DNA of 64,000 nucleotides from Akkermansia muciniphila (GCF_030848305.1 NZ_CP114598.1:1922001-1986000), one strand, 5' to 3'; positions 52,622 through 62,426 are shown, counted from the first letter of the stretch. Translations and numbers: made by a program. Notes: generated by a model from the sequence alone, not told the origin.

Positions 52622-55198
52622 TCAGCGTTTCAGTTGGAGAGCTCGGTAAATGGTTTTCAGGTCCAGATGTTTCCGGACTACCTCCGCCAGACGGTCCAGC
52701 GCTCCGTCCAGGTCATAGGCGGTGTGCAGGGCAGGATTGGCCTTCAGCCCCGAATCTTTCCTGACCATGTTGATGAACGCGCGGCGGAATTGGTCTCCGT
52801 CCAGCATGCCGTGCAGGTACGTGGCCCAGATGCGGCCTTTGCCGTAGCCGCAGGGGGAACCGTCTTCCCGGAACATGACGGGAGGGCTGGATTCTTTGTG
52901 GCTGGTGACGCCGTGGTGGATTTCATAGCCTGCGGCGGGAGGGGCCAGCGGCGTGCTTGCCCGGCGCACGTTGAGCAGGGTTTTGGCGGCGGCGAAGGTG
53001 GTGGAAAGTTCCAGCAGCCCCAGCCCCGGCGTGCGCTCCTCCGGGGATTCCATGTGCAGCGGGTCCAGAATGTCCGTTCCCAGCATTTGCAGCCCCCCGC
53101 AGACGCCCAGAATCCATTTTCCTTTTCCGGCATGACGGCGGATGAGGTCTTCCAGCCCGGCGGAACGGAGGGAGGCCAGATCCGCCGCCACGCTTTTAGT
53201 GCCGGGCAGGATGACCAGGTCCGGATTTCCCCATTCTTCCCGTGTCCGCACCTGGCGGAGCCGGACGTCCGGTTCCGCCGCCAGCGGGGCGAAGTCCGTG
53301 AAATTGGAGACGTGGGCGGGCATGACCACGGCCACATCCAGGCAATCCGCATGTTTCCCGTGCTCCCCGTGGCCAGGGGGCAGCGTGGCGCGGTCTTCTT
53401 CCGGAATGTTGATGTCCCGCATCATCGGGATGACGCCCAGCACGGGCTTGCCCGTATGGTTCCGCATGTAGCTGTGCGCAGGGGCTAGCAGATCCGGGTC
53501 TCCTCGGAATTTGTTGACCACGAACCCCGCCAGCAGTTCTTTTTCCCATGGGGCGAATGTCATCCACGTTCCCAGAAAGGAGGCGTATACGCCGCCCCGG
53601 TCAATATCCCCGGCGAGCAGAACCCTGGCACGCGCGTAGCGGGCCATGTTCATGTTGACCACGTCTGCTGATTTCAGGTTGATTTCTCCGGGGCTTCCGG
53701 CCCCTTCCAGACAAAGGAGTTCATATTCATCCGCCAGAGAATCGTATGCCTTGCATACGTCCGGCCAGAAGCGTCTTTTGGCCGTGAAGTATTCCCTCGC
53801 GTCCATGCTGCCTACGGGCCGCCCCATCACGATCACCTGGGAGCCGGTATTGGAATGGGGCTTGAGAAGAATGGGGTTCATCCTGGCATCCGGATCAACG
53901 CGGCAGGCCTGGGCCTGCACTATCTGGGCGCGGCCCATTTCCTCTCCCAGCGCAGTTACGCCGGAGTTGAGGGCCATGTTCTGCGCCTTGAACGGGGCCA
54001 CCCGGTAGCCGTCCTGAAGGAAAATGCGGCACAGGGCTGCCGTGAGCACGCTTTTTCCTGCATCGGAGCAGGTGCCCTGAATCATCAGGGCCGGTCTGGG
54101 CGATTTACGGATAATGGAAGGGCCGTCTCCCGCCAGTTCGGCGCGCAGAGCTTCTGCCAGCAGGGCGTGTTCCTCCGGCGTGCGGATGCCGGAGCGGAAC
54201 CAGCCGCCCGTTTCCAGTCCCGGATAATTGGAACAGTCGCGCAGCGCGATGCCGTATTTTTTCAGGAGCCGGGCTGCCAGGCCATGAGGCGCCCCCGCCA
54301 GGCGGAAGAGCAGGAAGTTGGCCTCAGACGGGAGTACGGCGGCACCCGGCAGGGAGGAAAGCCTGCGGAACAGGTCATCCCGGCGTTCCCGGTTCCGGAC
54401 GCGTTCCCTGTCCGCCCAGGAAGAGGGATGTTCCAGAGCGGCCCTCACCGCCGCCGCCGCGAAGGCGTTCACGTTCCAGGCGGGCAGGGATTGCCGCAGC
54501 CGCTCCGCGAGCGGAGCTGTGCAGATGGAAAAACCGCACCGGACGCCGGCCATGCCGTAAAACTTGGTCAGGGAGCGCAGAACCACCAGGTTGGGCAGGA
54601 GGGATGCTTCCCGGAGCAGCGATTCCGTCCCTTCTGCGTAATCCATGAAAGATTCATCAATGATCCAGATGACTTCAGGGCGGCCCTGAACGGTCCTGCG
54701 CAGGGCCTCTGCGTCCAGCAGGCCACCGGACGGATTGGCGGGATTCGCCAGAAAAATGGCGCTTCCGTTTGCTGCCTGTTCCGCCAGACGGCGAAGAGAC
54801 GGGAGGAAGGAATTCCGTTCCTCCGTCCGGATGGAAAGAACATCCGTGCCGTGGCGCAGGCAGGCCAGCCTGTATTCGGAAAAAGCGGGTTCCGGAATGA
54901 CGGCCTGTTTCAGGTTTAATGCGCGCGGAAGGGCATGAATGAGTTCATTGGCCCCGTTCCCAAATGCAAAGCAGCCGGCTGGAATCCCATAATGAACCGC
55001 CGCCAGATCACGCAAATCCGCCATGTTCGGAGAAGGGTAGGGTACCGCGTTTTCCATGGCCTTCCACAGCGCTGAGGCGATGAACTCCGGCATTCCTTCC
55101 GGCCTCAGGTTGACGCTGAAGTCCAGAATATCCCGTTCCGGGCGGCAGGCTTCCGCCGCCAGGGATTTTAAGTCTCCGCCATGTGAAAAAACGTTCAT
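52622..55198 (-). CDS. cobD-cobQ: Fused L-threonine-O-3-phosphate decarboxylase and cobyric acid synthase
   Basis: 858 residues from the ATG at 55198 (MNVFSHGGDLKSLAAEA). Residues 1 to about 360 are a class I PLP aminotransferase-fold CobD, with the PLP lysine in LRSLTKFYGMAG. Residues about 375-858 are CobQ: ATP site MIQGTCSDAGKSVLTA, KAQNMALNSGVT, and a glutaminase part with Cys in GVCGGLQMLG and His in GYEIHHG. CobD makes aminopropanol phosphate and CobQ amidates the corrin side chains. Fusing them is unusual; separate genes are the rule. It heads the leftward cobamide operon. Confidence 0.9.
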   Translation of the reverse strand: MNVFSHGGDLKSLAAEACRPERDILDFSVNLRPEGMPEFIASALWKAMENAVPYPSPNMADLRDLAAVHYGIPAGCFAFGNGANELIHALPRALNLKQAVIPEPAFSEYRLACLRHGTDVLSIRTEERNSFLPSLRRLAEQAANGSAIFLANPANPSGGLLDAEALRRTVQGRPEVIWIIDESFMDYAEGTESLLREASLLPNLVVLRSLTKFYGMAGVRCGFSICTAPLAERLRQSLPAWNVNAFAAAAVRAALEHPSSWADRERVRNRERRDDLFRRLSSLPGAAVLPSEANFLLFRLAGAPHGLAARLLKKYGIALRDCSNYPGLETGGWFRSGIRTPEEHALLAEALRAELAGDGPSIIRKSPRPALMIQGTCSDAGKSVLTAALCRIFLQDGYRVAPFKAQNMALNSGVTALGEEMGRAQIVQAQACRVDPDARMNPILLKPHSNTGSQVIVMGRPVGSMDAREYFTAKRRFWPDVCKAYDSLADEYELLCLEGAGSPGEINLKSADVVNMNMARYARARVLLAGDIDRGGVYASFLGTWMTFAPWEKELLAGFVVNKFRGDPDLLAPAHSYMRNHTGKPVLGVIPMMRDINIPEEDRATLPPGHGEHGKHADCLDVAVVMPAHVSNFTDFAPLAAEPDVRLRQVRTREEWGNPDLVILPGTKSVAADLASLRSAGLEDLIRRHAGKGKWILGVCGGLQMLGTDILDPLHMESPEERTPGLGLLELSTTFAAAKTLLNVRRASTPLAPPAAGYEIHHGVTSHKESSPPVMFREDGSPCGYGKGRIWATYLHGMLDGDQFRRAFINMVRKDSGLKANPALHTAYDLDGALDRLAEVVRKHLDLKTIYRALQLKR

Positions 55199-55380
55199 GC
55201 TACAGTGATTGGAACCGGCGCGCCAAAGGTCTGCCCGTACCGGAGAAAGAAAGGAAACGCCTTGCAAATTCGGAATTCCTCAGAACCGGAGGCTTCGCCG
55301 GAAACGGGAAATCTTCCCAGTCCCGGAACAGTGGGAACAAGGCGCGTCATGAGCGCATCATGTCCTGTATACGCCGGGAG
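55199..55380 (-). promoter_or_regulatory. Leader of the cobamide operon, possible B12-responsive RNA
   Basis: About 180 bp of non-coding leader between the inferred promoter and cobD-cobQ. On the minus strand it contains CCCACTGT and a downstream GGGAAGAT/CGGGCAGACC, which loosely resemble pieces of a B12 aptamer, but I cannot assemble a complete one. Regulation by cobalamin is expected for such operons but is not shown here. Confidence 0.3.
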
Positions 55381-55498
55381 TGACAAGACAAAAATGGAAC
55401 GCCCTGTATGGAAAAGAGGGATGAAAAGAAAGGCGCCGAAACGAGGAAACGTTCTCAAGACGGCGGAATGTTCAAAGAAAAAATTTTTTGTCTTGTCA
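55381..55498. promoter_or_regulatory. Divergent promoter region with 14-bp inverted repeat
   Basis: TGACAAGACAAAAA at 55381-55394 and its exact complement TTTTTGTCTTGTCA at 55485-55498. Each outward-facing copy ends in TTGTCA, which would serve as a -35 for the cob operon (left) and the TonB receptor gene (right), with plausible -10 hexamers 16-17 bp further out. A shared regulator or matched promoters are both possible. Confidence 0.5.
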
Positions 55499-55552
55499 TA
55501 CCGGTCTCTTTGGTATTTCATCCGTCCCATGAACCCTTATGGGAAGGGTTAC

Positions 55553-55700
55553 AGACCTCAGGGACGCCCGTAGCCGGGCAGGAAATAGATGGGGAATACC
55601 GGTGTGAATCCGGAGCGGTACCGCCACTGTAAGCGAGCCTGACTCGCAAGCCAGGAAACCAGCCTGTGAGGTTGTCCAACTGTTCGGCGAGTTACCGAAC
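55553..55700 (+). promoter_or_regulatory. Cobalamin riboswitch upstream of the TonB receptor
   Basis: A cobalamin aptamer is clear: P1 ACCTCA (55555-55560) pairs with TGAGGT (55667-55672), and the core includes GGGGAATACCGGTGTGAATC, then GCGGTACCGCCACTGTAAG and the B12 box GCCAGGAAACCAGCC. The 3' hairpin GTTCGG (55682-55687) / CCGAAC (55695-55700) fits the kissing-loop/expression element, and GTAAGG right after it precedes the ATG at 55717. With cobalamin bound, translation of the receptor should fall. Confidence 0.93.
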
Positions 55701-55716
55701 GTAAGGCACTACAACC

Positions 55717-57723
55717 ATGCTTTATACGAAGAAAGCCCTTCAAATGGGCGCTATTGCTGTTGGCCTTGCCGCATTCGCAGGCCAGTCCTCCCTTGCCGAG
55801 TCCGCTAAAAAGGAAGACTCCAAGCTCTCCGTCAAAACGGAAACCATGCAGGTGATGCCGGAACTGACCATGGCGTCTCACTTTGTGGGCGTGCCGTACA
55901 ATCGCTCCGGAGTGTCCGTTTCCATCATCAAACCGGAAGAATTCCAGAAGGCGGGCATTGAAACCCTGACGGGCGCTCTTTCCCAGACGCCCGGCGTTTT
56001 CACGTTGGACGGAGGCGGCACCTGGCAGCGCGGTTCCGTGAGCAACACCGTCATCCGCGGGATGAACAAGGAGACCTACACCCTGACCATGGTTGACGGC
56101 ATGCGCATCAGTGATGCCAATATGTCCGGCAACAAGCTGCTGGGCATCACCAATCTCTTTACGGTGGGCAATGCGGAAGTGGTGAAAGGCGCGCAGGGCG
56201 CCGTTTTCGGTTCCGGCGCCATTGGCGGCGTCGTCGCGATGGATACTCCGGAGGGGGAAGGCGAGCCCGTAACCAGGATTTTTGCGGAGGCCGGTTCCTT
56301 CGGCTCTTTCAACAGCTATGTCACTTCATCCGGCAAGATCAAGAAGCTTTCCTATTTTGTAGGCGTTGGGTTTGAAACTACGGAAAACGATCCGTCAATC
56401 TATCCGGCTATTTATGACAACAGGACAGGCATGAACGATTTCCGCCAGTGGCAGGAAGCCGTGCGCCTGGGCTATGACGTCAATGACAAGGTGAAGGTGA
56501 ACTTTACCTATCGCCGCCTGGATTCCTACTTTGAATATCCCACGCCGTATGTGGATTACAGCCAGTGGCCTTCCGTTCCGGATTCCCATCTGTACAATAC
56601 GGAAGACAAGAACCGTAGCAACCTGGTGACAGGGCGTGTGGATGCGGAGATTTCCAAGCTGTGGTCCACCAGCTTCATGGTGGGGCATTACAACATGGAC
56701 TATTCCTGCCATACTCCCGGATTTGACTTCCAGCCCAACGTGATGCGCAACCGCCGCTTTCAGATGGAGTGGCGCAACGCACTGACGTGGAACAAGGAAT
56801 GGAAAACCATCGCCGGCATGGCCTGGGACCGTTCCGACTACATGAGCGAAAACAATTACGTTGCCAAGGATGAATGGCAAAGCACGCTTGCCTTCTTTGC
56901 GGAGCAAATGTGGTCCCCCACGGACAGCTTTGACGCCAGCGTGGCCCTGCGCCTGGAACATGATTCCGTCTGGAATAATCATTTTACGTGGCGTTATTCC
57001 AATTCCTGGAAAGTGACGGGCAAGGATTCTCCCACCCGTATTTTCGGTTCCGTGGGTTCCGGTTTCCGCGCGCCCACCTATTTTGAGCAATATGCGGCCA
57101 ATTACGGTTATGTAGGCAATCCTGATCTGGATGTGTCCAAGTCCCTGGGCGGCGATCTGGGGGTGGAACAGCGTCTGGCGGACGGCCATTATGCTTCCGT
57201 GACGGGCTTCTGGACCCGTATCGACGATGAAATCGGCACCATGAGCGTAGGCGCCTGGCCTGATTCCTATACCACTTACGCCAACTATTCCCACTGCACT
57301 TCCTACGGCGTGGAAGTGGCGTTCAAGGGACAGTTCAAGGACGCGTGGAACAGCGGCTATTATGCCAATTACACCTTCACGATGCCCAAGCGCGATTCCA
57401 TCGGCAAATATGAAACCATTCAGATGGCCAATACCGCCCGCCACACCATCAACGCAGAGGTTTATACCTCCCCGGTTGAAAAGCTGACGGTCGGCTTCGG
57501 CGTGACGGCTGCCATGGGACGCACGGATTACAATTATGCCCGTCTGGACAATTTCTTTACGGCGCGCCTGTTCGCCCGTTACCAGGTAACGGACAATGTG
57601 TCCCTCCATGTGCGTCTGGAAAACCTGTTTGACCAGAAATTCATCATGACGAATGATTATAACTCCGGCCCGCGTGAAGCCCGCGGCTTCGGAATCTTCG
57701 GCGGTGTGACGGTCGAATTTTAA
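55717..57723 (+). CDS. TonB-dependent outer-membrane receptor, cobamide type (BtuB-like)
   Basis: 668 residues with a signal peptide (MLYTKKALQMGAIAVGLAAFAG). Plug domain at about 60-170 (IETLTGALSQTPGVF, ...GAQGAVFGSGAIGGV), then a 22-strand barrel, ending GVTVEF with the aromatic terminal residue. The cobalamin riboswitch in front and the opposing cobamide operon make corrinoid uptake the best guess. The TonB box was not identified with certainty. A hairpin at 57754-57813 follows. Confidence 0.9.
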   Translation: MLYTKKALQMGAIAVGLAAFAGQSSLAESAKKEDSKLSVKTETMQVMPELTMASHFVGVPYNRSGVSVSIIKPEEFQKAGIETLTGALSQTPGVFTLDGGGTWQRGSVSNTVIRGMNKETYTLTMVDGMRISDANMSGNKLLGITNLFTVGNAEVVKGAQGAVFGSGAIGGVVAMDTPEGEGEPVTRIFAEAGSFGSFNSYVTSSGKIKKLSYFVGVGFETTENDPSIYPAIYDNRTGMNDFRQWQEAVRLGYDVNDKVKVNFTYRRLDSYFEYPTPYVDYSQWPSVPDSHLYNTEDKNRSNLVTGRVDAEISKLWSTSFMVGHYNMDYSCHTPGFDFQPNVMRNRRFQMEWRNALTWNKEWKTIAGMAWDRSDYMSENNYVAKDEWQSTLAFFAEQMWSPTDSFDASVALRLEHDSVWNNHFTWRYSNSWKVTGKDSPTRIFGSVGSGFRAPTYFEQYAANYGYVGNPDLDVSKSLGGDLGVEQRLADGHYASVTGFWTRIDDEIGTMSVGAWPDSYTTYANYSHCTSYGVEVAFKGQFKDAWNSGYYANYTFTMPKRDSIGKYETIQMANTARHTINAEVYTSPVEKLTVGFGVTAAMGRTDYNYARLDNFFTARLFARYQVTDNVSLHVRLENLFDQKFIMTNDYNSGPREARGFGIFGGVTVEF

Positions 57724-57753
57724 TTCCTTTCACTACTAATTGTTGATTGCTCC

Positions 57754-57813
57754 CCCATCTTCCGTTTTGCGGGCTGTTTCAGGCGAAGTGAACAGTTCCG
57801 CGCGGAAGATGGG
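57754..57813 (+). terminator. Terminator after the TonB receptor gene
   Basis: 11-bp stem (CCCATCTTCCG / CGGAAGATGGG) with a long internal loop (about 38 bases), followed by CTTTCTGTTTT. Confidence 0.6.
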
Positions 57814-57868
57814 CTTTCTGTTTTCCGTAGTTCCCGGAATCGGTTAACATGCGGCAGTCATCTGAGCT

Positions 57869-59986
57869 GTGTTGTGCTGGATATCCATACTGGGGGCATT
57901 GGCCCTTTCCGTCTTTCTGGGAGGTGTCTTCTACTTTTCCCAGCGGGAGGGGGATGTTTGGCATGAGATTTCCGGGCGGATGGACGGCAGGGGAATGCCT
58001 GCCGTATTTGACGGTTTTGTGGAACGCTGGAACAGAGCCGTGGAGCGGGAGCTGCGCCGTGAGTTGGCTGAAGGGGAAAGGAAGAAAAAACTTCTGGTCG
58101 TTTCCCGAGGGGAAGGGGACGACCGGCGTTTGGCGGAACAGTCCCGTTCCGTGGAACGCATCAGGAAAAGGCTGTTATTGAAAGACCATATCCGCCTTCT
58201 TCCTCTGGAAGACGTGCCAGACGGATTGGAATGGCAAACCGGAATGGAAGAGCCGGAGGTGGGCGATCCGCGCGCCGTCAAGGGGGGGAAGGTCCGGTTG
58301 TGGGTCAATACTCCGTTTCCCGGAACGTTGCGTGCTTTCGGACCGGGAAGTGAAAATTTTTTCAATTACTCCGCCATTGACAACGTGTGGCTTCCCCTCG
58401 TGGGGCTGCATCCGGAAACCTTTCGGCCCATTCCGGGGTTGGCGGACCGCTGGGCCCTGTCCGCAGACGGAAAAACCGTTTTTTATCATCTGGATCCGGA
58501 AGCGGCCTATTCGGACGGACGCACCGTGAAAGCGCAGGATTTTCTGTTGAATATTTGCCTCCGCACGTCCGGTTTTGCCCGGGACCCGTTCTGGACTACC
58601 CTGTTCCGTTCCATGTATGACCAGATTACGGTATATGGGGATTCCGTCATTGCCCTTACGCTGCCGTCCCGCGGGCCGTTGCTGCCTTACATGGCCTGTG
58701 CGGATTTTCATCCGGCCCATCCCGGTTTTTATCATGATTTCAACGCTCTGTTTCTGGAACGCTACCAGTGGAAAGTCCCTCCAAATACGGGAGGCTACAT
58801 GGCTGTTCCCGCTAAAATCCGGATAGGTGAAAGCATTACCCTGGCCCGCGTGAAAAAATGGTGGGCAAAGGACAGGAAGTATTACCGCCATTCCTGCAAT
58901 GCGGACCAGGTGGAGCATGTGTTTGTGAACATGGAAAACAGGGCGGTAGAAATGTTCCGCCGCGGAGATCTGGACGTCATGAACGTCCGCAAGCCGGAGG
59001 TGTGGGAAACGGGGCTGGAGCAGCCGGAAGTGCACCGGGGCTATATAGATAAATACAGTCAGGAAGCCAATTATGCCTGCCCTCCGTACGGCCTGTATCT
59101 GAATTGCTCGGACAAACTGTTGAAAAATCCGGATATCCGCCGCGGGCTGGCGCATTCCGTGAACATGGGCATGGTGATTGATACCCTGTTCCGCGGGAAT
59201 ATGAGAAGGCTCGGTTCCTACATGGAGGGGTACGGAGACCTGACTCTTCCGTTGAAAGCGCCGGAATACAGCAAGAAAAAAGCCATGGAATATTTTGCCC
59301 GCGCCGGTTACCGGGAAATGGGGACTGACGGCGTGCTGAAAAATGGACGGGGAGAACGGCTGGTGGTGGAGTTGACATTTGCGGATTCATCCACCCTGAT
59401 GACTAATGTCTGTTCCATTCTCCGGCAGGAAGCGCTGAAGTGCGGGGTGGACCTGCGTCTGGATTCCCTTACCTACAGTGTCTGTTCCCGTAAGGTTTTT
59501 GAAAAACGGTATCAGGCAGCTCTGTGGGCGTGGCCGTTGCAGACGCCGTTCCCCCGGCTGTATGAAACATTCTCTTCCGAGTTGGCGTATGACGCCCGCG
59601 GAAATCCCGTAAGCAATACGAATAATATTGTTGCCGTGTCGGACGCTGAACTGGATGCCGCCCTGGATGCGGAACGCAATGCCCCGGATACCGATTCCCT
59701 GAAGCAGGCCCTTCACCGTGCCCAGCAGCGCCTTCATGAACTTTGCGTCTGGATTCCCGGCTGGAGGGAGCCCTACACGCATATCGCCTGCTGGCGCTGG
59801 ATACGCTGGCCGGAATCACCCACGCGGTTCTGTTCCCCCAGAATTTACGATCCTCTGGAGTCGCACCTGTACTGGGTGGATGAGGAAATAAAGAGGGAGA
59901 CGCTGGAGGCTCGGAGCCGGGGCGTTCCGTTTGAGGAAAAGCATCAAATAATGCATCTTGAAAGAAAGGATGGTTCCGCTCCGTAA
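57869..59986 (+). CDS. Extracellular solute-binding protein, family 5 (peptide/nickel type)
   Basis: 705 residues from a GTG at 57869; a stop just upstream leaves no earlier start in this frame. An N-terminal membrane anchor (MLCWISILGALALSVFLGGVFY) is followed by a charged, helical stretch (60-120), then an SBP_bac_5 domain from about 150 (FFNYSAIDNVWLPLVGLHPETF, LSADGKTVFYHLDPEAAYSDG, PDIRRGLAHSVNMG). Family members bind oligopeptides, nickel or other ligands for ABC importers. No transporter genes are adjacent, so the ligand is unknown. Confidence 0.8.
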   Translation: MLCWISILGALALSVFLGGVFYFSQREGDVWHEISGRMDGRGMPAVFDGFVERWNRAVERELRRELAEGERKKKLLVVSRGEGDDRRLAEQSRSVERIRKRLLLKDHIRLLPLEDVPDGLEWQTGMEEPEVGDPRAVKGGKVRLWVNTPFPGTLRAFGPGSENFFNYSAIDNVWLPLVGLHPETFRPIPGLADRWALSADGKTVFYHLDPEAAYSDGRTVKAQDFLLNICLRTSGFARDPFWTTLFRSMYDQITVYGDSVIALTLPSRGPLLPYMACADFHPAHPGFYHDFNALFLERYQWKVPPNTGGYMAVPAKIRIGESITLARVKKWWAKDRKYYRHSCNADQVEHVFVNMENRAVEMFRRGDLDVMNVRKPEVWETGLEQPEVHRGYIDKYSQEANYACPPYGLYLNCSDKLLKNPDIRRGLAHSVNMGMVIDTLFRGNMRRLGSYMEGYGDLTLPLKAPEYSKKKAMEYFARAGYREMGTDGVLKNGRGERLVVELTFADSSTLMTNVCSILRQEALKCGVDLRLDSLTYSVCSRKVFEKRYQAALWAWPLQTPFPRLYETFSSELAYDARGNPVSNTNNIVAVSDAELDAALDAERNAPDTDSLKQALHRAQQRLHELCVWIPGWREPYTHIACWRWIRWPESPTRFCSPRIYDPLESHLYWVDEEIKRETLEARSRGVPFEEKHQIMHLERKDGSAP

Positions 59987-60005
59987 TAAAACCGGGCCGC
60001 CGTTT

Positions 60006-60021
60006 CTTTTTAAATTGAAAG
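60006..60021 (+). promoter_or_regulatory. Variant of the shared upstream motif (GH35)
   Basis: CTTTTTAAATTGAAAG, close to the 17-bp motif at 19687 and 37433, 62 bp before the GH35 start. Confidence 0.3.
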
Positions 60022-60083
60022 GAGGAGGTTTTTCATCATAATCCCCATCTCATTTACTGCAATTAATTATTAATTCCATCACC

Positions 60084-62426
60084 ATGAAATTATCCTTTTT
60101 TCCCGTTCTTCTTCTGGCAGGGCATCTTGGCGTGGCCGCTCCCATGCCTCTGCCGGAATCCAATGACGGAGCCAAACATGTCTTTTCCACTAATCAGGAA
60201 AATTTTTTGATGGACGGAAAGCCCGTCAAAATCATTTCCGGGGAAATGCATTACCCCCGCGTGCCGCGCCAGCACTGGAAAGACAGGTTCCAGCGCATGA
60301 AAGCCATGGGCATGAATACCGTCTGCACTTATCTGTTCTGGAACGCTCATGAACCGGAACCGGGCAAATGGGACTTCTCCGGCAATCTGGATTTTGTGGA
60401 ATTCATCAAGGAAGCCCAACAAGCAGGCCTGTGGGTCATCGTGCGTCCGGGGCCCTATGTGTGCGGGGAATGGGAATTCGGCGGATTTCCCGGCTGGCTG
60501 CTGAAAGATGAAGATTTGAAAGTCCGTTCCCAGGACCCCCGCTTTCTGGAACCGGCCATGGCTTATCTTAAAAAAGTCTGTTCCATGCTGGAACCGCTGC
60601 AGATCACCAAGGGAGGCCCCATCATCATGGCCCAGGTGGAAAATGAATACGGCTCTTATGGTTCCGACAAGGATTACGTCAAGAAGCATCTGGACGTGAT
60701 CCGGAAAGAACTTCCGGGCGTGGTTCCCTTCACGTCGGACGGCCCGAACGACTGGATGATCAAGAACGGCACGCTTCCGGGCGTGGTCCCCGCCATGAAT
60801 TTCGGCGGCGGAGCCAAGGGCGCCTTTGCGAATCTGGAAAAGCACAAAGGCAAAACGCCCCGCATCAACGGCGAATTTTGGGTGGGATGGTTTGACCACT
60901 GGGGCAAGCCCAAGAATGGCGGCAGTACGGAGGGTTTCAACCGCGACCTGAAGTGGATGCTGGAAAATAATGTTTCCCCCAACCTTTTCATGGCGCATGG
61001 AGGGACCTCCTTCGGTTTCATGAACGGGGCGAACTGGGAAGGCGCCTACACGCCGGACGTCACCAATTACGACTACGGCTCCCCCATTTCCGAAAACGGA
61101 ACCCTGACGGACCGCTACCGCACGTTCCGCCAGACCATTCAGGATTATTACGGTGATACGTACAAGCTTCCCGAACCTCCCGCCCAGCCGGAAATGATGG
61201 AGCTGCCCCCCATCACGTTTACGGAAACGGCCGGCATGTTCTCCCGCCTTCCTCAGCCCGCCATCCGCAAGGATCCCGTCCACATGGAAGCCCTGGGGCA
61301 AAGCCTGGGCTTCATCCTGTACCGGACAAAGGTGCAAGGCCCGGTGAAAGGAGAACTGAAGATGAACAACATGCAGGACCGCGCCATCGTTTACGTGGAC
61401 GGCAAGAGGCAGGGGGCGGCGGATCGCCGTTACAAGCAGGATTCCTGTGACGTGGTGATTCCTTCCGGACTTCACACGGTGGACATCTTTGTGGAAAACA
61501 TGGGCCGCATCAACTTCGGCGGTCAGATCCAGGGCGAGCGCAAGGGCATCCGGGGGCCCATCACGCTGGACGGCAAAAAGCTGGAAAACTTCCTTATCTA
61601 CAACTTCCCGTGCAAGGGAGTGGAGCTTCTTCCCTTCTCCGGCAAGAAGCCGGCGGGCGACCAGCCCGTGTTCCACCGCGGATATTTCAACGTTTCCAAT
61701 CCCAAGGATACCTACCTGGATATGCGGGACGGCTGGAAGAAAGGCGTCGTGTGGGTGAACGGCCGCAATCTGGGCCGCTTCTGGTTTATCGGCTCCCAGC
61801 AGGCTCTTTATTGCCCCGGAGAATACCTGAAGCCTGGGAAAAATGAAATCGTGGTGTTGGACGTGGACGGAGGTTCCGGCACGGTAAAGGGTGTGAAGGA
61901 AGCCATTTATGAAGTCAACAGAGACCCCGCCATGGCGGATGTCTTCCGCGTGGGCAAACCTGTGGCTCCCGCTGCCGGCCAGCTGGTGCATAAGGGGACC
62001 TTCGTCAAGGGGGCGGATCAGCAGGAAATCAAATTCCGCGCTCCCGTCCAGGCCCGTTACATCGCCATTGTCAGTAAAAACGCCCATGACAACGGCCCCC
62101 ATGCCGCTATTGCGGAGCTGAACTTCCTGGATGCCTCCGGCAACCTGCTTCCCCGCGAACAGTGGTCCGTGGTTTATGCGGATTCCCATGAAACGACGGG
62201 GGAAGCCGCCCAGGCGGGCCTGGTGATGGACAACCAGCCCACCACCTACTGGCATACCAAGTGGCAGGGGGACAACCCCCAGCACCCGCACATGATCGTG
62301 CTGGATCTGGGCAAGGTGCAGAAACTTTCAGGATTCCGCTACCTGCCGCGTCAGAACCGGGAAAACGGCCGCATCAAGGACTATGAAGTCTATGCGTCTC
62401 CCAAACCGTTCAAGCCTGCCAGGTAA
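60084..62426 (+). CDS. Secreted GH35 beta-galactosidase with discoidin-type C terminus
   Basis: 780 residues with a signal peptide (MKLSFFPVLLLAGHLGVAAP). GH35 TIM barrel at 45-350, with the acid/base Glu in AQVENEYGSYG and the nucleophile Glu in NGEFWVGWFDHWG. Jelly-roll domains follow (about 430-640), and the last 150 residues resemble an F5/8 type C domain (QPTTYWHTKW...HPHMIVLDLG). It removes terminal beta-linked galactose from mucin-type glycans. Two GH35 enzymes are known in A. muciniphila and this looks like one. A terminator lies at 62454-62482. Confidence 0.93.
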   Translation: MKLSFFPVLLLAGHLGVAAPMPLPESNDGAKHVFSTNQENFLMDGKPVKIISGEMHYPRVPRQHWKDRFQRMKAMGMNTVCTYLFWNAHEPEPGKWDFSGNLDFVEFIKEAQQAGLWVIVRPGPYVCGEWEFGGFPGWLLKDEDLKVRSQDPRFLEPAMAYLKKVCSMLEPLQITKGGPIIMAQVENEYGSYGSDKDYVKKHLDVIRKELPGVVPFTSDGPNDWMIKNGTLPGVVPAMNFGGGAKGAFANLEKHKGKTPRINGEFWVGWFDHWGKPKNGGSTEGFNRDLKWMLENNVSPNLFMAHGGTSFGFMNGANWEGAYTPDVTNYDYGSPISENGTLTDRYRTFRQTIQDYYGDTYKLPEPPAQPEMMELPPITFTETAGMFSRLPQPAIRKDPVHMEALGQSLGFILYRTKVQGPVKGELKMNNMQDRAIVYVDGKRQGAADRRYKQDSCDVVIPSGLHTVDIFVENMGRINFGGQIQGERKGIRGPITLDGKKLENFLIYNFPCKGVELLPFSGKKPAGDQPVFHRGYFNVSNPKDTYLDMRDGWKKGVVWVNGRNLGRFWFIGSQQALYCPGEYLKPGKNEIVVLDVDGGSGTVKGVKEAIYEVNRDPAMADVFRVGKPVAPAAGQLVHKGTFVKGADQQEIKFRAPVQARYIAIVSKNAHDNGPHAAIAELNFLDASGNLLPREQWSVVYADSHETTGEAAQAGLVMDNQPTTYWHTKWQGDNPQHPHMIVLDLGKVQKLSGFRYLPRQNRENGRIKDYEVYASPKPFKPAR

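Noticed and set aside
55199-55380. A second cobalamin riboswitch for the leftward operon
   Set aside because: Only scattered B12-box-like pieces are visible; no full core could be assembled, so I list the region as a possible leader at low confidence rather than a riboswitch.
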